Shown here: positions 12,361 through 24,723 of the stretch, piece by piece
Position numbering within the stretch: the first letter of the stretch is position 1
Layout: every line of letters begins with the position of its first letter
NCBI RefSeq assembly: GCF_019175385.1
Contig: NC_083338.1
Location: 96,406,062-96,470,061, forward strand
Length of the DNA: 64,000 bases
Direction of reading: 5' to 3'
From: Lycium barbarum
Taxonomy: Eukaryota; Streptophyta; Magnoliopsida; Solanales; Solanaceae
Translations under genes and position numbers: made by a program
Notes under the pieces: model-generated
What the model saw: only the letters and a program-made list of their open reading frames with translations
Database searches by the model: none
What the model was told of the DNA's origin: nothing

Positions 12361-12394
12361 CCTTACGCCACGAGCTGACGACAGCCATGTACCA
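12268..12394 (-). pseudogene. Plastid 16S rRNA fragment (nuclear plastid DNA), antisense
   Basis: About 127 bases are the reverse complement of 16S rRNA around positions 1050-1180. They include GGCTTATCACCGGCAGTCTG, 'aacacgagggttgcgctcgt', GCGGGACTTAACCCAACACC and 'gagctgacgacagccatg'. The CGTTGCGGGACTTAACCC form points to plastid DNA and away from plant mitochondrial 18S. It is nearly intact, with only a few changes, so it is younger than the piece at 5290. It sits inside an LTR, away from any other plastid sequence. Confidence 0.88.
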
Positions 12395-15300
12395 AAGCAA
12401 GAGATAAGCCATAGTTACATGAATACAAAACTAGTATATCTAATCTATACATAGCATCAACACTCAATTAATTTAGGAAGGCATTCTCCAAGCAAGCAAC
12501 ACAAGACAGGTAAATGAACTTAAGTAATTAGTGACTAGACTCCAAAGATAAACAACTAATAGCTTTAGGTGTTACACACCAAGTATCAAATACATTGTTA
12601 AACAACAGTTTCCAGAATTAGCTCATATTCTAAAGAAACCAAATTTTAAGCCAACTTATACTTGACAGCACGAGAAGGTAACAAGACTACTATATTCACT
12701 TAAACAGACCTTAACTTAAACAGACCTTAAAGTACTCAGATAAACTGCACAAATATCCAATTTTTGTTATCTTGGTGGATTTGTAAACCCTGGTTCAAAC
12801 CAATATTGCATAAAAGGTAGGTGCTCATTTTAACCTTAATGAACAGGAGAATCCATTTAAGACAAACAAAGGGATTAAGTAAGCCACCAAGCAAATTATC
12901 ATTCACTTAGATTAGACTAACTTATATATCAACATAGCAAACAAGCCATACCAAAGAAGATTTAACGGTTTTTAAATAACTCAAAATGCTTTAGTTCTAA
13001 AATCTAATAGACCAACCACAAATTAAGCACCCTGCCAAACAGAAACTCCTAACAAAAAGGAGCAATTAGGAATCTAAGAGCAAATTCAGAATCCCAATAG
13101 GTCACCACTCAGCTAAAATGTATCTAACTCCTTTTTGAAGAAAACTATAAACCAAGCATAAGATCCAAACAAAAGAACTGACCAAGTAAGTTAAGCCTGA
13201 ATGCTTCATGTTTTAGACAGTGTCTCAAATAAAAGGGAAGAGTGAAATGGACTTGGTTTTAAGCCTAGTTCTTCATTAGTTTTAAAACCTTTTTAACACA
13301 GAACTTAACAAAAAAAAAAATAGGAGACATTGCAGATTCATTAGCCTTCAAATTGTTGAGTGGACCATACAAAGCATAAAGCTAGGCTCAAACAAGGAAG
13401 ATAATGACTATACATGATCCAAACTGAATCAAACATCAAAACAAAACTGGTTTTTAACATGGCAAGGACTCCAAAACATTAACTGAACATCATTAAAACC
13501 AAGTAAGCATTGAGATTAGGATGATGAACTTTGCAAACATGTTATGACCAATCACTTTTAAACCATCGATGTTAAACTTGCTTATTATACCTTATCCTAA
13601 CCACTTAGTCAAGTAATAATCCTAATTTTTTATTCAAATACTATGTGACAGTATCAAACCCCCTTTTTAAGTGAGTAATTTATCAAATGCACCCCAGAGT
13701 CACAAACCATCCATCATGCCACTCAGCCACAAAAGGAGATGATATGTATGAACTAAAAAAGGACTAATGATACTACTCTGATTCACTTGGACTCAGACTA
13801 ACATGCCTTTTCAGGCTTATAAGTTAACATGTAACTAGGATCCAATACTAAAAAAAATTCTCAAACACTCAGTAGTTATATTAAAAGCAAACAGGATACA
13901 CAGACTAGGACACTAATAAGCTAGTCATGTCATATTGCTTTATTCAAATATAGGTGACTTAAACTGATCAAATACCAAAGATTTCTTGAGTGATTTCCAC
14001 TTAGAGCAGACCTATTCCCATAAAATAGACAAGAAAGCTATAAGCCAAGTCACCACTTTCTGAACACAAGAGCATACCAATTAGCTAGCTTGGTCAACAT
14101 CCAAACACATACACCTAATGAGCTTACAAAAACATATGAGCAGGAAATCAAGCAGGTGAAAACATGATTAGGTAGACCCTAGGCTATATCACACATGATT
14201 GACCAAAGCTGAACAAATGTAACTAATGCTAAGAAATTCTAGATTAAACTGACTCATAACCAATTAAATTTCAACACATAGGTCATACTTTAAGCAATCA
14301 TAAACCAGAAGAAGGGTATCCTAACAAGGTAACTCAGACCAACTCATTATGAAGAATTTGAACACACATCTACATAATTATCAGGTTATTCATCTAAACT
14401 AACTCATAACTAATCAAATGACATACAAGTGAGTGCTTAAAGCCTACAGAATTAGTGTTTAAGTGCACACAAGACTAGACAATTACAGAATTAAATGAAA
14501 CAGGATTAAACTAAGATAAAACCAATATCATAAAATTAAAACAATCACAAATAACCACAACATCAAGCCATATAAGCAGTAGAACACCTAAATGACTAAA
14601 ATGAACTAAAAATAACTAGGGGAAGGAAAATCACCTCTTTGATGCGCAGCCTAGCCAAGAACGAACTTTAAGAAAGTCTCCTTCCACCCTCAGCCACACA
14701 CAAAGAATAAAATATTTAAAATTTTAACTAAATCGAAAAATTAAAGGTTTCTAAGCAAATTTGCCAAAACCCTGGCTATTTCGATTTTTAATATGCAAGT
14801 GATGTTTTTCAATTGCTGGCCATTTAGAAATGCAAATTGGGGGGTTCTATTTACAGAACCCCAAATTTTTTTAGAAACCCTAACACAACCGATATGGGAT
14901 TTCCAATTTTCTGAGAATTCTCTTCTCAAATCCCAATCCAACAGCTAAGATTCGAGATAAATAAATAATAAAGGGTCAGATTCAGACCACTCTCAACGGA
15001 TCCCTATGATTATAAACGAACCAATGAGGTCTGAGGATTCAAAATCACCTCAAGACAAAAATCATTAAGAAAAACGTACTAGTTGACCGTTGATTTGCAG
15101 AAAAGTGAAAGAGAAGGCAAAGTAATAACTTGTTTGGGTCGGGTTTGGGTGGTTTTAGTTGAGCAATGGCTGAGCAGTAAATGCTCTTTCCATTCTCAGC
15201 CACAAAGACCACCACACCAACGTGGGGCCTTAGATTTTGCCAATTCTGGCAATGTATGATATAGGAGAGATAAAGTGAGGCGAGGCGGCGCTAGGGTTTT

Positions 15301-16097
15301 CAAACCCTGAGAGAGGAAAGGCCTAAATGGTCATTTGGCCTTGTGATGAAATGAAAAAGATAAGGGGAATTTACCCCTTAAGTGCGGACTTGGGCCGGGT
15401 CAATCCCTTAATGGACTGGGCTTGACCATAAATAATAAAAAAAAGACAGGCATCCCATTTAAGCATATGTATACATGAGATATACATATGTATACGTATA
15501 TTTATGTGTATATCCATGTATACATATATATTGGGAGGAACTATATTTTAAACAAATATCCATATTTAAAGGAATGCCCACCAATTGAACATTTTTTGCA
15601 ATTAAGATCGCTTTTAAATAATTTGCCAATTAATTATCTACTTTGCAAATATGGCCCCAATTAAAATAAACCATAAATTTGGCCATTTTATTAAAGTAAA
15701 AAAATTAGATTATTCAATTGATTATTTCAATTGTAATCCTATTTTAACCGTATTGACCTACTTGTGCAAAAGATTTAAAGTTAAGTGGTAAGATTGAATA
15801 TTTATTTTAAATAACCAATTTCCTTGAATTAAAAGAAGTGAAATATTTACTAAATTGATTTAATTTTTTTGGAAAACACCAATATTGTTCTAATAATATG
15901 TAAATTAATTTCCAAATGACTTATAATATTTATAGAGATTATTTCACCAAGTGAGAATGGTAAAGTATTATCTAAATAATTTTATAAAATCATTTTGGTT
16001 TCTAAAAAAAAAAACATTTTCACTCCGTTTAATATTCAAGGACTATGGATGATTAAAATAAATCATGGGAGGTCAAAAAGTAGGTGTCAATATAGGT

Positions 16098-16209
16098 TAT
16101 ATATTGACAGAATTAGTTATTTGAATTTTTTCTCAGTTTTGAGTTGATTCAATTAACTTTTAATGGTAGTTTGGTCTACTATAATTAATAAAAAAAAATT
16201 CATGGCATA
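16098..16209. other. Short A+T-rich spacer
   Basis: Nothing recognisable lies between the TSD of the Ogre-like LTR and the Mutator-like end. Confidence 0.5.
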
Positions 16210-16298
16210 AATTTTTGGAAAAAGATGAATACATAGGATGCCCCTTAAATTTATCCAATTTTTTCATTTAGATTATGAACTAAGAATTACATTGTTGT

Positions 16299-16402
16299 AC
16301 CTATTAAACATATGAACCAAGTTAAAATGTGTTTATTTAAACACAAAAATACCTATTAAACATATGAACCACGTTAAAATGTGTTTATTTAAACACAAGA
16401 AG
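16299..16402 (+). repeat. 52-bp tandem duplication
   Basis: Two copies start ACCTATTAAACATATGAACC at 16299 and 16351. They share 'gttaaaatgtgtttattta' and lie just inside the left end of the MULE shell. Confidence 0.9.
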
Positions 16403-17096
16403 CTGACATGACATAAAACGTGTTATGTACGCGTCATTGAGCGCGTACAACAATAGCATTTATCGCATAATATAAAGCTTCATCGGAAAATAATTTCCGG
16501 CCACTCTCTTTCTCTTATTTTACAAAATAGCCTTCATCGGTGGATTATTCTCCTCCATTTTCGGACAATCATTCTTCTTCTTCTGGATCGAACCTTTCTT
16601 CTTCTTCTTTCAACTTCTGACCTTCCTTCTTCCAAATTTGGACGCTTTTTTGTCTTAAATTCATTTTCTCCTCTTTCATTCAAATCCATCCTAAATTCGA
16701 AGATTAATCTTTAAATATTCATTTAAGTGTTCTTTGTTAGAATCTAAATGATAATTATTTTGTTGTTTAAAATCTTTCTTCTTCCACCCATTATTAGCTG
16801 ATTAAAATAATGTTCAAACTCATTTAAGTTCTTTGTTGGTATACTAAAAAGTGACAGATTTTTTAAATCTGTAAAAGTTCAACATGCAGCCACTTGAATG
16901 TTAAGTTTGTTAGTTTGTTGTTGATAATGATTAAGAGGAAGGCCATTAATTGTTGATCACGTACGAAATTAGTATCGGCAGGAATTAATTTTGTTTGTGA
17001 AACATACGGTGCTAGACGAACGGGCTGTGAAGAGATCTTTATTTTGGTTACTTTTCAAGTGGCAACTATTTATTCGTTGCTCTTGCCATATGTAAG

Positions 17097-17644
17097 TGAT
17101 GTGCCGCGGATTTGTGGCATATTCGACACCTTTTTACTATGAATCTTGGTTGTTTTCAAGTAAATCTGGTTCTCGTTAATATGTTTTGTTGTGTTTTAGG
17201 AAAACAATGACCCAAAAGCAAAAAGCAAAGAACAACAGAAAAAGTTGTCAAAAATGAGAATTGACGGTCCGTCGATCAGACGACAAACCGTCCTTTGAAC
17301 CGTCGATATGCCTGATTTTCCAGTAATGACAAAGTTGAAGATGACAAAGGACGGAGGCATCGACGAAGCGTCGAACTGATCGACGTTTCGTCGTTTGTGT
17401 CGTCAAGAAGGATCTCTCAACAGAGGAGAAAAAGACGGAATACTCGACGGAGCGACGAATACAAACCAAATCTCCTTTTTAAAATAATCGGAATAGGATT
17501 AAAGCCTTTGAAGACTAGTATCGTATACAATTAGCACCCTTTTCTCTCCATATTCCCTGTGGGATTCGACCCCAACCTTGTTTGGGTTACTATATTTGAC
17601 AACGTCCGCTTTACGCCATTAATAGGTGTAATTTGAGCGTATCA
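17097..17644 (+). repeat. Left LTR of the Athila-like element (internally deleted)
   Basis: It starts TGATGTGCC and ends GAGCGTATCA. Compared with the reverse complement of the right LTR it lacks about 828 internal bases after CGACGGAGCG, then rejoins at 'aatacaaaccaaatctcc'. Over the shared part I count about 19 substitutions by eye in 548 bases (about 3.5%), mostly transitions. It carries the CGACGG/CCGTCG motifs that also fill the pol-ORF3 spacer. Confidence 0.85.
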
Positions 17645-17649
17645 AATTT

Positions 17650-17667
17650 TGGCGCCGTTGCCGGGGA
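17650..17667 (+). other. Primer binding site, tRNA-Asp type
   Basis: TGGCGCCGTTGCCGGGGA lies five bases after the LTR end and is complementary to the 3' end of plant tRNA-Asp, the usual primer of Athila elements. It fixes the left LTR as the true 5' LTR. No such site adjoins the right LTR. Confidence 0.85.
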
Positions 17668-17747
17668 ATACGGTTTAGAAATTACTGATTGTTGTGTACT
17701 CTTTTTTAAAACTTTTTCTATTCCATCACACCTCGTTTGCTGTTGTG

Positions 17748-19424
17748 ATGAACCAGGTGAACATGGCAGGAAGACCGAATCGGAATCAAGGAAACCAAGG
17801 TGGCCTCCAAGTGAACCCACCTGCACCAGAAGAGGATGAGGATGAAAATATATTTGCGGAATTCATCAATGAAGCTGATTATGCTTCTGCTGTGGTTCCT
17901 CTTAGAACTGGAAATGCTACTTTCAAAATTGATAGTTCTATCTATCAGCTGCTGAAACTTGAAGGTTATTTTCGAAATTCTTCGGAGGATTGTCAACTTT
18001 GACATTTGAAAAACTTCTTGCATGTGTGTTCTCAACAATCCCAAGATGCTGTTTCTGTAGATGCACTTCGATTACGGGTCTTTAAATATTCCTTGGCTAG
18101 CCAAGATAGGGAATGGTATGATAAACTCCCCAACAATTCTATTCATACTTGGAATGAGTTAGCCAATACATTTTTGAAGAAATGGTTCCCTCCAAGCAAA
18201 AAGGCTGAGCTTCGGGATAAGATCTTTGAGTTCAAACAACTTCCGGGGGAACAATTATATTCAGCATGGGAGCGTTTCAAGTATTATCTAGCTCAATCTC
18301 CAAATCATGGATTTCCGGATGCTATTCTCGCGGAGAAATTCTACAAGGGCTTAGATACAATGAATCAGATTGCTGTCAATACTGCCGCAGGAGGATGCTT
18401 CATGGACAAGTCATTTATCGTTATCACCCGTTTGCTTGATAAGCTCACCACCCACAATCAAGCTTGGCACTCGAGTGATAGTGAAGTCCTGTCATATGGT
18501 AGTCCCTCTTCTGCCGCGGTGGCCAAAGAAAATCATGAACGAGATCATGCTTTTGCTCAATTGCAAACCACCGTGGATTTGTTGTCAAAGAGGCTTACGA
18601 AGAAAGAAGCTAAAAGTGTAAATGTTGTTGAAGAGATGCCACCTCATGCCCCCGGAATGTACCAAGTCTCGGAAGAAGCTTATCTAGAGGGGCAGCCACA
18701 ACGTGAGGATGCTAATTATATTGATCACTCTCAAGGGGGTTATCCAAAGCAATGGAGATCCCAACAACAAAGTAATCAATATGGTCGAAATGAATATGGT
18801 GGTTCGGACAGGAGGGATTACAACAACAACAATTATGGTAATTGGAATTCCAATGCCTATGTTCCACCAAAGGGCCGTACATCTAACTCTCAAAATTGGC
18901 GAGAAGGTCCTTCCAATGATCAAGGGACTTCGCGAATGGAATCTATGCTTGAAAAGATACTGGACAACCAGCATAAGAGTGACAAGAAGATGGAGAATTT
19001 GACCGAAGTGGTAGGCTGTCACACCGCTTCAATTCATAAACTGGAGTCGCAAATGCGAGATCTTTCTCGTGAGCAACATCCACCGCAAAGAGGGGGCCTT
19101 CCTAGCGACACAGTTCCGAACCCAAGGGGTAGTGGAGGCGATCACATTGCCTCATGCAAAGCTATTTCCACTAGAAGCGGAAAGATCCTTGACGCGGTAA
19201 ATCAGAAAGTGATCGAACCTATCATTGTCGAGCCGATTATTGATGAGGTTATTGAAGAAGACGTTGAAGAAGAAATAGAGGCACCAATTGAAGTGCCTAT
19301 TGTTGTTGAGAAAGAGAAGGAAGTGCACCCTAGTATTCAAACGGGTGACGAGGAGCCAAGTGTTGAAAAAGCTACCGGTGAGAGCTTTCAAAAGAGCAAG
19401 GTCACGGGGCAATTAAACCCTTGA
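17748..19424 (+). pseudogene. Athila-like gag, broken by one stop and a frameshift
   Basis: Gag would package element RNA in virus-like particles. ATG at 17748 is the first good start after the primer site; a second in-frame ATG follows at 17763. The frame has one internal TGA at 18000-18002 and ends with TGA at 19422. The retrotransposon gag domain spans about 18100-18370 (WYDKLP, FLKKWFPP, GEQLYSAWERFK). A Gln/Asn/Tyr/Gly-rich low-complexity stretch (18700-18900) replaces the CCHC zinc knuckle, a coiled-coil-like part follows (18930-19060), and ISTRSGK at about 19170 is typical of Athila gag-pol. An acidic tail follows. The reading then shifts frame towards the protease. Confidence 0.88.
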
Positions 19425-19632
19425 CTCAAACATATAAGTCTCCTACCCCGTTCCCACAAAGATTGATGAAAAGAACGGAGGATGCCAAGTGCCAACGATT
19501 ATACGACCAATTGAAAGGGTTGTCAATGAATATCCCATTCCTAGACGCATTCCAAGAAATGCCGAGATTTGCTAAATACTTGAAAGATTTGTTGACGAAG
19601 AAAAGGCCGATCAAGCATGATACGGTGGGAGT
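19421..19632 (+). pseudogene. Gag-protease linker, cut by the solo LTR
   Basis: This is the continuation of the polyprotein in another frame: PTPFPQRL, MNIPFLDAFQEMP and KDLLTKK, all typical of Athila polyproteins between gag and protease. It stops at the left TSD (19628-19632, GGAGT) of the inserted LTR and resumes after 24718. The frame change relative to gag at about 19400-19424 shows an indel. Confidence 0.85.
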
Positions 19633-19793
19633 TGTTGACACCCAATTTTGTCCCGTCTTTCCCAAAATATTTACTTATGCTTCTGATATTTTGGCAATTT
19701 TAAAATAATTATTTATATTTGTACTATAATTATCAGCCTCTTATTAATACCGACGTTTTCATTCGCTAGCTGTTATTATTTTTGTTACTGCTA

Positions 19794-19850
19794 CCATTAT
19801 TATTATTATTATTATTATTATTAATATTATTATTATTTTATTATTGTCGG
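19794..19850. repeat. (ATT)n microsatellite
   Basis: ATT triplets with few interruptions lie near the 5' end of the Ogre-like LTR. Confidence 0.9.
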
Positions 19851-20540
19851 TATTAGGATAATCCACACTTTTATCATTTAAACATTTTTTACCGCCTTAT
19901 GCACACGCATCGCATTTATTTTTGCGCAGTTAAATAACAACATTTATTTACCGTTGACTTTCAAAATATCATTGCACAACTATTACGACGTCATATCATT
20001 TTATTTTCATCTGAATACTAAAAATACACACTTTTATATTAGGGGGATATTTTAGCACACTTAGTATATAGTTAATTAAAAATGAGTCTTTTATTTAAAT
20101 TTAAGAAGTCAAACTATTTCTTTCACTCAACCCATATTTTTAATTCATCTGACCCAAATCAAAGCCCAATCAACAACATTATTTTCGGATTAGCCCATTA
20201 TTATTTAAATAATTGCCAACCCATTCGTTATAATACCCAGCCCAAAAGAAAATATTGGCCCAGCCCATACCCCATTACCCGTCCGAGCCAGCCCAATCCC
20301 CTCTTCAACAAAAGAACCCCTAGGGTTCTTTCTCTTCATCCCAGCGCCGCTCCTCCCCTTTCTCTCTCTTCGTCTCTCCCGCTCTCCTTCGTCTCCCTCG
20401 TCTCCCCCATCTTCTCTTGTCCCTTCTCTCCCCCCCCCCCACTTCGCCCTGTTCCCCGCTGTCCCCCACTTCCCTTTGTCCCCCGCTCTTCTGTCTCTCC
20501 CGCTCCTCCTTCTCTCTTTCTTCAGCACAAAGCAAAACCC

Positions 20541-20550
20541 TATAAAAAGG
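20541..20550 (+). promoter_or_regulatory. Candidate LTR TATA box
   Basis: TATAAAAAGG follows about 200 bases of C/T-rich DNA and precedes a G/A-containing leader. The position about 0.9 kb into a 5-kb LTR fits a U3/R boundary. There is no direct evidence of use. Confidence 0.45.
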
Positions 20551-20586
20551 GTGGCAAGTTGAATCATTTGAGGACAAGTTGAAAAT

Positions 20587-20615
20587 CCCCCCCCCCCCCC
20601 CCCCAAAAAAAAAAA
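20587..20615. repeat. Poly(C)-poly(A) homopolymers
   Basis: A run of about 18 C is followed by about 11 A. Such runs are prone to length errors in sequencing, so nearby coordinates may shift. Confidence 0.9.
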
Positions 20616-23600
20616 GCATACCAGATCTTGAATCAAAATCCCCTGAAAAAACTACTAAGTTTTCATCAGTTTTAATATTGCTTTGATATTCATTCAAAAT
20701 AGAAAGCGATTCTGGTTCTCTTTCGTTTCCTGTGACTGCTTCGAGTCTGAGTAAATTCGAGATCGGAGTTTGTAGTGTTTGAAGTGAATCGGAGACTCCG
20801 CACCCTGTTCGCTGCACCCGAAGAAGGTCGGTGAACCCTCTTCCTTTATTTATTTTCAGTATTTGTGCTTTAATATATGTGTTGGTGTTTGTTTAGTTTA
20901 GTTGAGCTTAGCCTTAGTTAATATAGCACAGCATTAGTTAATCATCTATTTAGTTTAAAAAATCATATCCGTTAGATTTGTTCATTTGTTGACTTGTTTA
21001 CGTGTTAGTATGGGCTTAAATCTAGTTAGTGACTATTAGATATAGTTTGAGTGAGTTTATCTAGTCACTAGCATGCCTATAGGGTGGTTAGTTTGAAAAC
21101 TAACTGATCAGTGCGGGTCTGTGAAATTTAAATCTGTTCGTATGTGTTTTGCCCCAAGCTGTCTTGCATCTGTTAGGATAGCTCCTAAGTATGAAAAAAA
21201 AGGTCTCTGCATGCTCAATGGCCACTCTCTGTTAGATTTAAGTTTGCTTCACTCACTATTGTCATCTAAAAGAAATACTCATGCAACCTGTAGTATTAAA
21301 TTAAGTTTAAATCACCTGTTTTACACAAAATAATATGAATAATTTGTAAGTATCCCAGATTTGTTGGCTTTTAATATAATTGAGTTACTCAAGAATGTTT
21401 AAAAGGTTGAATCTTAGTCACATGATTTGAACAGTAATGAAGGATGAAACTACTTATTTATCGTATTGTAAGTAAGCTTAAGGCTTGAAGCATGTATGTT
21501 CGGGTAATATTTTTTCCATTTGATAGCTTAAGTCATGTTGGCTGCTTGGATATTGAATTAATGGTTAGTTTAGATCATGTTTATATGTGTTGGTAGTTGT
21601 TTAACCATTGTCAGTCACTAGTTTAGACATACTTATCCATGTTTCAATCCTATTTTAGACGTGTGTATCTGTGTTGGTTTCCTATCTAAATTTTTTAGTT
21701 AGCTTATGTTAATGCTCCCAATTTTTATGTCTGTTTATCTTTGGCTTAATTTTATTTGTGTAGCTTATCTGCATACTATCTAGTTGGTTCATGGCTAGTG
21801 TCTTGATAAAAGTTTAGACTAGCTTGAATTTGCTTTAGCCTTGTTGTATTTTCTAGTATAATCTGAGTTTCTGCTTCATAATTGTTGCTATATGTGAAAA
21901 TCAGTTCATTCTTGCTAGTTAAAGGAAGCTCTTTATTAAACTAACTAATCATGTTACTATGGTAAACTACTACTGTTTGGATGGCTGCTAATAAGGAAAA
22001 TTTGTTTGGATGGATATTCCTTAGCATTGTCTCAAACTTGAAGACCAAATATTATTTTTCTAACGAATGAGAATTTAATTGACTTTCTTTAAAGGTTATT
22101 TCAATATGCTTAATCCAGGGTCTAGTTGACCTGTTGTTGTAACTCAAATTTGTAGGGCTGAATGTTTGTTATTAGTTTAATCCTTGGTCTCATTCTGTTT
22201 CAATCAATAAGTCTTTTTTTTAGAGTCTGTTTGAGTATTGTTCCCAACTTAATAGATTTCTTTCCGTAACCTCGTTGCCTTCCTTTGGGCTGAGATAAAG
22301 TTTGCTAATAATTGATAATATGAATCAGGCTTAAGCCTTTAAGGAATTGTTTTTCTTGTCAAACTAATCGATCACTGAACTGGTATACTTCTTGACAGGA
22401 GCATTGTTTGCTTTCTTTCCCTTTATTAGTTGGCTTCTCTTTGAATTGGCCTGAGCATGAGTAACAAAAAATGCTTTAAATAAATGTGGTTCCCCCAAGT
22501 ATTTTGCTATCATCTCTTTTAAAGGTTTTAAAAAATGGTTTTGGAATTGAATGAAGAGTCTTAAAATAGCAGTATTAATAATGAGTTGGAATAGATGTTG
22601 AGACTCATTAAAATGATAGTAGCATGTTGAAATGATCATTCTCTGTTAAGTATAAACCTATCTTTACTCATTAATGCCACTTAAGAGCATTATGTGGATC
22701 AGTTGAGTGTATATCTCTATGTATTATTTGTGTGAACTTGAAGAAATTGTGATATTGTCATATTCCATTGAAAAACCATACTTTGCTCAGTCTTTAAATA
22801 GTCATGCAAGAATAAGAAAGGGTTCAAGTATGCTTCCTTACATGTTCTAGAGGGTCTGATGTTTGGTCTGCCTTTGTCCATATTCGAAGTGCCCTCTGTT
22901 AGTTATTAGCGATATTGCACATTCGTTTGCCTCTATGTGTGTTTAATATTGGGGATTGAGAATAAACATAGGATTTTGTACGGTTTAAAGTTTGGCATGT
23001 ATTATTGCGTGGGTAGTACATTTTCTTTTAGACTATGCACGTACTATATATGCAAATGCCTGATTTAAATTCTTCAAAATGATCGAATATTGTGAATCTG
23101 CGTAGTCTATATCAGGTGCATTTCGTGTGAGTAAACGTGTTAGCGAGTCCTGGGTATAGTTAGTTGCCAGTTTGTTATCTTTCTTTGTTTGTTTAAATTT
23201 TGTGTGTTGTTGCAAGTATATTTCAGTTGGAATATGTATATGAACATATATTACAAGTACGTTCATGGAAACACATTAATATGGAGGTTAGATTGGTCAT
23301 TATGGATCAAGCTTAAACTCTCCCCGGTGTTAGCCATGCCTGGGATTCATGAAATCCCTTGGAACTTGCGCAACAACGGGAAGACGAGGGCGAAAGCTTT
23401 CCAATATTAACCTTCTATACGTCCTTATAAATGTGTATACATGAAATATACTTAGATATACATAGTATACATATAACCTACGGAGTTGTTTTGAATTTGT
23501 ATTTTTTACATGTTTAACCTCATTCGTTGATTATATGCTAATCCTTTTCTTTCATTTCTTTGCATGACTACCTCTACATTTGGCGTCGGGCTAAAAAGCC

Positions 23601-24723
23601 CAACAAGACTCTTTTCTCCTGTCCAGCCCTGTCCACGGCAAAAACAGCAAAAAAAAAATATAAGTTCTGGGTCAAGGCCCAATAGACAGTAACAGCAGCA
23701 GTCCAATCCGCAGCAGCATATAAAAGAAATTTGCTGGGCCAAAGTCTAACAGCAAATAGGTCCAGCATTCCCAAAACGGGCTGGCCCATTTGATATCATT
23801 TGCCCTTTCATTTTATTCTTTGTGCACATTAATTTGTATTATGCGACCAACCTTTGTTTTTTTTTAGTTTAGACAAATCCTGATAAATTAGTAGGTTTAG
23901 TTTAGGAATGGGTAGTTAGTTTAAGGAAAAGAACTAAAGAATATTTTGTAAACATCTTTTAAGGTTATCCCAAATTATGCATACTCTTAGCCGAATGTAG
24001 TTAATAAAACATAATTTTGTTTATATTTCTAAAAACGCAAAGTCAATTAGTAACTCATCGATTAGTTTGTTTCAAGTATTTATTAAAACACTGCACAAAC
24101 CTGCGTTTTCTTCTATTTATATATTTTATGCAAATTTTATTTTAAATAGCACCATTATCTAAAGTCTTTGCAACATTTATAAGTTTATTTTAAATGGCAT
24201 TTGAAGTTTCCTTTTTATGCAAATTATTATAATTTCTACAAATCTCATTCTAAATAGCATTTTATTTAAAGCCTTAGCAAACTTTTATAAGTTTTATTTT
24301 AAATGGCATTTAAAATCTTCTTTTATGCAAATTATTATATTTTCTCTAAATTCTATCTTAAGCAACATTCTTATATTTTCTTAAAAACCTTAGCAACATT
24401 TCTTAACCCTTTTTCTTAAAATTTCAGGCATCTTATTTAGCATTAATTAATTAACCTAAGTTTGGCTGGATAACCGTAGTTAACGGATTCTAAAGGATGC
24501 CTAACCCCTTCCCTTTAGGATAATATAGAACCCTTACCTAGAATCACACTGATTAAGCAGACTATTAACAGAGGTTTAGCCAGCTTTACCTTAGTTAATA
24601 ATTAGGTGCCCTAATTCACCTTAAAATCAATTAGGTGGCGACTCTTTAAAATAAAGCAATATAGGAATCTCCAATATGTTGTACTCTACTTTAACCCGGT
24701 TTAAAATGGGGTATAACAGGAGT

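Larger units (their letters stand above)
6856..16092 (-). mobile_element. Ogre/Tat-like solo LTR, minus strand, with nested insertions
   Basis: The flanks TAGGT at 6851-6855 and 16093-16097 are identical 5-bp target duplications. Read on the minus strand, the LTR starts TATTGACACC (probably an older TGTTGACACC) and ends GCGAACCGTAACA. It has a GGTGACGACTC motif near its 3' end, matching GGTGGCGACTC in the solo LTR at 19633-24718. Removing the insertion at 8905-11942 and one TSD copy leaves about 6.2 kb. LTRs this long are known in Ogre/Tat Gypsy elements. No gag-pol remains, so it is a solo LTR left by recombination between two LTRs. Confidence 0.8.
19633..24718 (+). mobile_element. Ogre/Tat-like solo LTR, 5086 bp
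   Basis: It begins TGTTGACACCCAATTTTG and ends GGGGTATAACA, with identical flanks GGAGT at 19628-19632 and 24719-24723. The flanking polyprotein is continuous once it is removed. A TATA-like TATAAAAAGG at 20541-20550 follows a long C/T-rich tract, plausibly the LTR promoter. GGTGGCGACTC lies near the 3' end. I see no second internal TGTTGACACC, primer site or pol, so it is a solo LTR and not a full element. The ORF at 20082-20582 only reads the pyrimidine tract. Length fits Ogre-type LTRs; the family name is an inference. Confidence 0.85.

Noticed and set aside
12268..12394. Bacterial contamination or a true rRNA gene
   Set aside because: Only about 127 bases of 16S are present, embedded without a gap in LTR sequence; this fits nuclear plastid DNA.
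18684..19022. 112-residue minus-strand ORF
   Set aside because: It is the shadow of gag coding sequence on the other strand.
20082..20582. 166-residue ORF rich in Pro and Ser
   Set aside because: It reads a C/T-rich tract inside a solo LTR, has no domain, and crosses the candidate promoter.
20205..20817. Arg/Gly-rich ORFs on the minus strand
   Set aside because: They are complements of the same pyrimidine tract and homopolymers.
19633..24718. A full-length LTR retrotransposon inserted in the Athila-like element
   Set aside because: I see no second LTR copy, primer site or pol motif inside; one LTR with a perfect duplication explains it.
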